Origin: Litoreibacter ascidiaceicola
Lineage (GTDB): Bacteria; Pseudomonadota; Alphaproteobacteria; Rhodobacterales; Rhodobacteraceae
DNA length: 64,000 nucleotides
Reading direction: 5' to 3'
Assembly: GCF_900129235.1 (NCBI RefSeq)
Contig: NZ_FQUV01000005.1
Coordinates: forward strand, 186,001 to 250,000
Part shown: positions 63,401 to 64,000 of the stretch, piece after piece
Numbering within the stretch: position 1 is the first letter of the stretch
Layout: every line of letters starts with the position of its first letter
Made by a program: the position numbers and the translations under genes
Notes under the pieces: generated by a model
The model's input: the letters and a program-made list of their open reading frames with translations, nothing else
What the model was told of the DNA's origin: nothing
Database searches by the model: none

Positions 63401-64000
63401 TCAAAGCCCGAGGACCGCGTTGCCAATCGCGGCCTGGGGGCGGTGCATGGCCAATTGCCGGCGCGCTTCGTCGTGACGTCCCAGTCGCAGTAAGACCCCG
63501 ATCGACGCATATTCAATCAGATCGCGTTGCGCACGACTTCCCCCCAGCCGCGCATGATCCCACATCGCCTTGGTCAAATAGTCGTTCGCCGTAGACCAGT
63601 TCTGATCCGCAATAGCCCTGAACGCCTCCGCCAGATAGCGCACTATATCTGCGGCGGGGCCCTTGGCGCCGATAATGATGCGCTCTAGCGCCTCTGACCG
63701 TCCGGCCATCGCGTAGGCAAGTGCCGCGTGTGCATCCGCGAACCCCAACCGCGGTTGTGGGAATTTCGCGGCGGCATAGTCACAAACGACCTGCCAGCGC
63801 CTCTTAGGAACCTCGACGCCCGACAGTTCGGCGCGGTAGAGGACGGCGGCCAGATCAACCATCACGTTGAGTGGAGGCCCCCACGCCCCGCTGGGGTCGA
63901 TATCGCGGTCTACCACCCGCCACATCTCATCTGTGTCACCGCGCGCCAACGCCCACAGCGCGATGTGCCACGCGATATGGCAGTGCATTTGCCCCTCTTT
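63401..64000 (-). CDS. TTC38-like tetratricopeptide protein, C-terminal part (start outside the window)
   Basis: The open frame runs through the window edge; the 199 residues seen are the C terminus. The motif HCHIAWHIALWALARGDTDEMWRV with the later VDRDIDP block and TPR-like helices (LGFADAHAALAYAMAGRSEALE, DQNWSTANDYLTKAMW) recall tetratricopeptide repeat protein 38, which is common in alphaproteobacteria and has no known enzyme activity. Only this part can be judged; the name rests on the HxxxH-type motif and the repeat pattern. Confidence 0.65.
   Translation of the reverse strand, partial: KEGQMHCHIAWHIALWALARGDTDEMWRVVDRDIDPSGAWGPPLNVMVDLAAVLYRAELSGVEVPKRRWQVVCDYAAAKFPQPRLGFADAHAALAYAMAGRSEALERIIIGAKGPAADIVRYLAEAFRAIADQNWSTANDYLTKAMWDHARLGGSRAQRDLIEYASIGVLLRLGRHDEARRQLAMHRPQAAIGNAVLGL

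Noticed and set aside
1-64000. CRISPR arrays, insertion sequences, prophage or integrase genes
   Set aside because: No regularly spaced repeats, transposase motifs or integrase motifs were seen on either strand.

Overview
The window is a single stretch of chromosome from an alphaproteobacterium of the Rhodobacteraceae (Roseobacter/Rhodobacter group). Several things point there: a regB / senC-regA redox locus, a hemD-mic60-hemY gene string next to divergent tsaD, a tsaE-amgK-murU-addB-addA-trxA string, the Rhodobacteraceae-type DUF2853 protein, many TRAP and ABC solute-binding proteins, G+C-rich coding sequence, and very tight ATGA-type gene overlaps. I see no insertion sequence, prophage, integrase, CRISPR array or rRNA operon. 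One tRNA gene (Thr, anticodon CGT) is present. The window opens inside a polyol-type ABC substrate-binding protein and closes inside a TTC38-like tetratricopeptide protein.

Layout. 1-9.2 kb: end of a sugar/polyol uptake locus, the msrB-msrA methionine sulfoxide repair pair, then an XRE-cupin regulator followed by a dipeptide-type ABC transporter with an embedded M24 peptidase (binding protein, peptidase, two permeases, two ATPases). 9.2-15.7 kb: tRNA-Thr, hemY-like / mic60 / hemD on the minus strand, and tsaD-gpsA-YciI-EVE on the plus strand. 15.7-19.6 kb: a TRAP transporter (P, Q, M) with its own GntR regulator; the two promoter regions share a palindromic site. 19.8-25.8 kb: DUF2853, an extensin-like protein, ahcY, an HD hydrolase with a GNAT enzyme, and a LysR regulator divergent from two very small genes. 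25.4-30.1 kb: lipoprotein, regA, senC, regB and a PAS protein without a kinase domain. 30.2-39.1 kb: tsaE, the peptidoglycan-recycling pair amgK-murU, the AddAB recombination nuclease and thioredoxin. 39.1-44.6 kb: glnK-amtB, a class A penicillin-binding protein, and mlaA-mlaC.

44.8-51.4 kb: a seven-gene plus-strand train headed by a type I secretion ABC protein and its membrane fusion partner, followed by RidA, a glycerophosphodiesterase, an acetyltransferase-like protein, a pterin dehydratase and an MscS channel. A small minus-strand gene at 51.4 kb joins a phage-tail-tube-like segment to an HELTH zincin-like segment. 52-59.3 kb: peroxiredoxin, ferredoxin reductase with rsmD and two small genes, an orphan TRAP binding protein, recQ and yaaA. 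59.4-62.6 kb: a four-gene unit of a Tat-exported FAD oxidase and three uncharacterised membrane proteins. The end holds a lipoprotein and the partial TTC38-like gene.

How it fits together: most of the window is core housekeeping (tRNA modification, repair, heme, cell wall, nitrogen sensing, redox control) interleaved with solute-uptake operons that each carry a local regulator. The least explained parts are the HELTH/tail-like gene, the FAD-oxidase operon, the PAS protein, and the LysR-controlled small genes between ahcY and regA. All functions are read from sequence motifs and gene order only; no database search was run.
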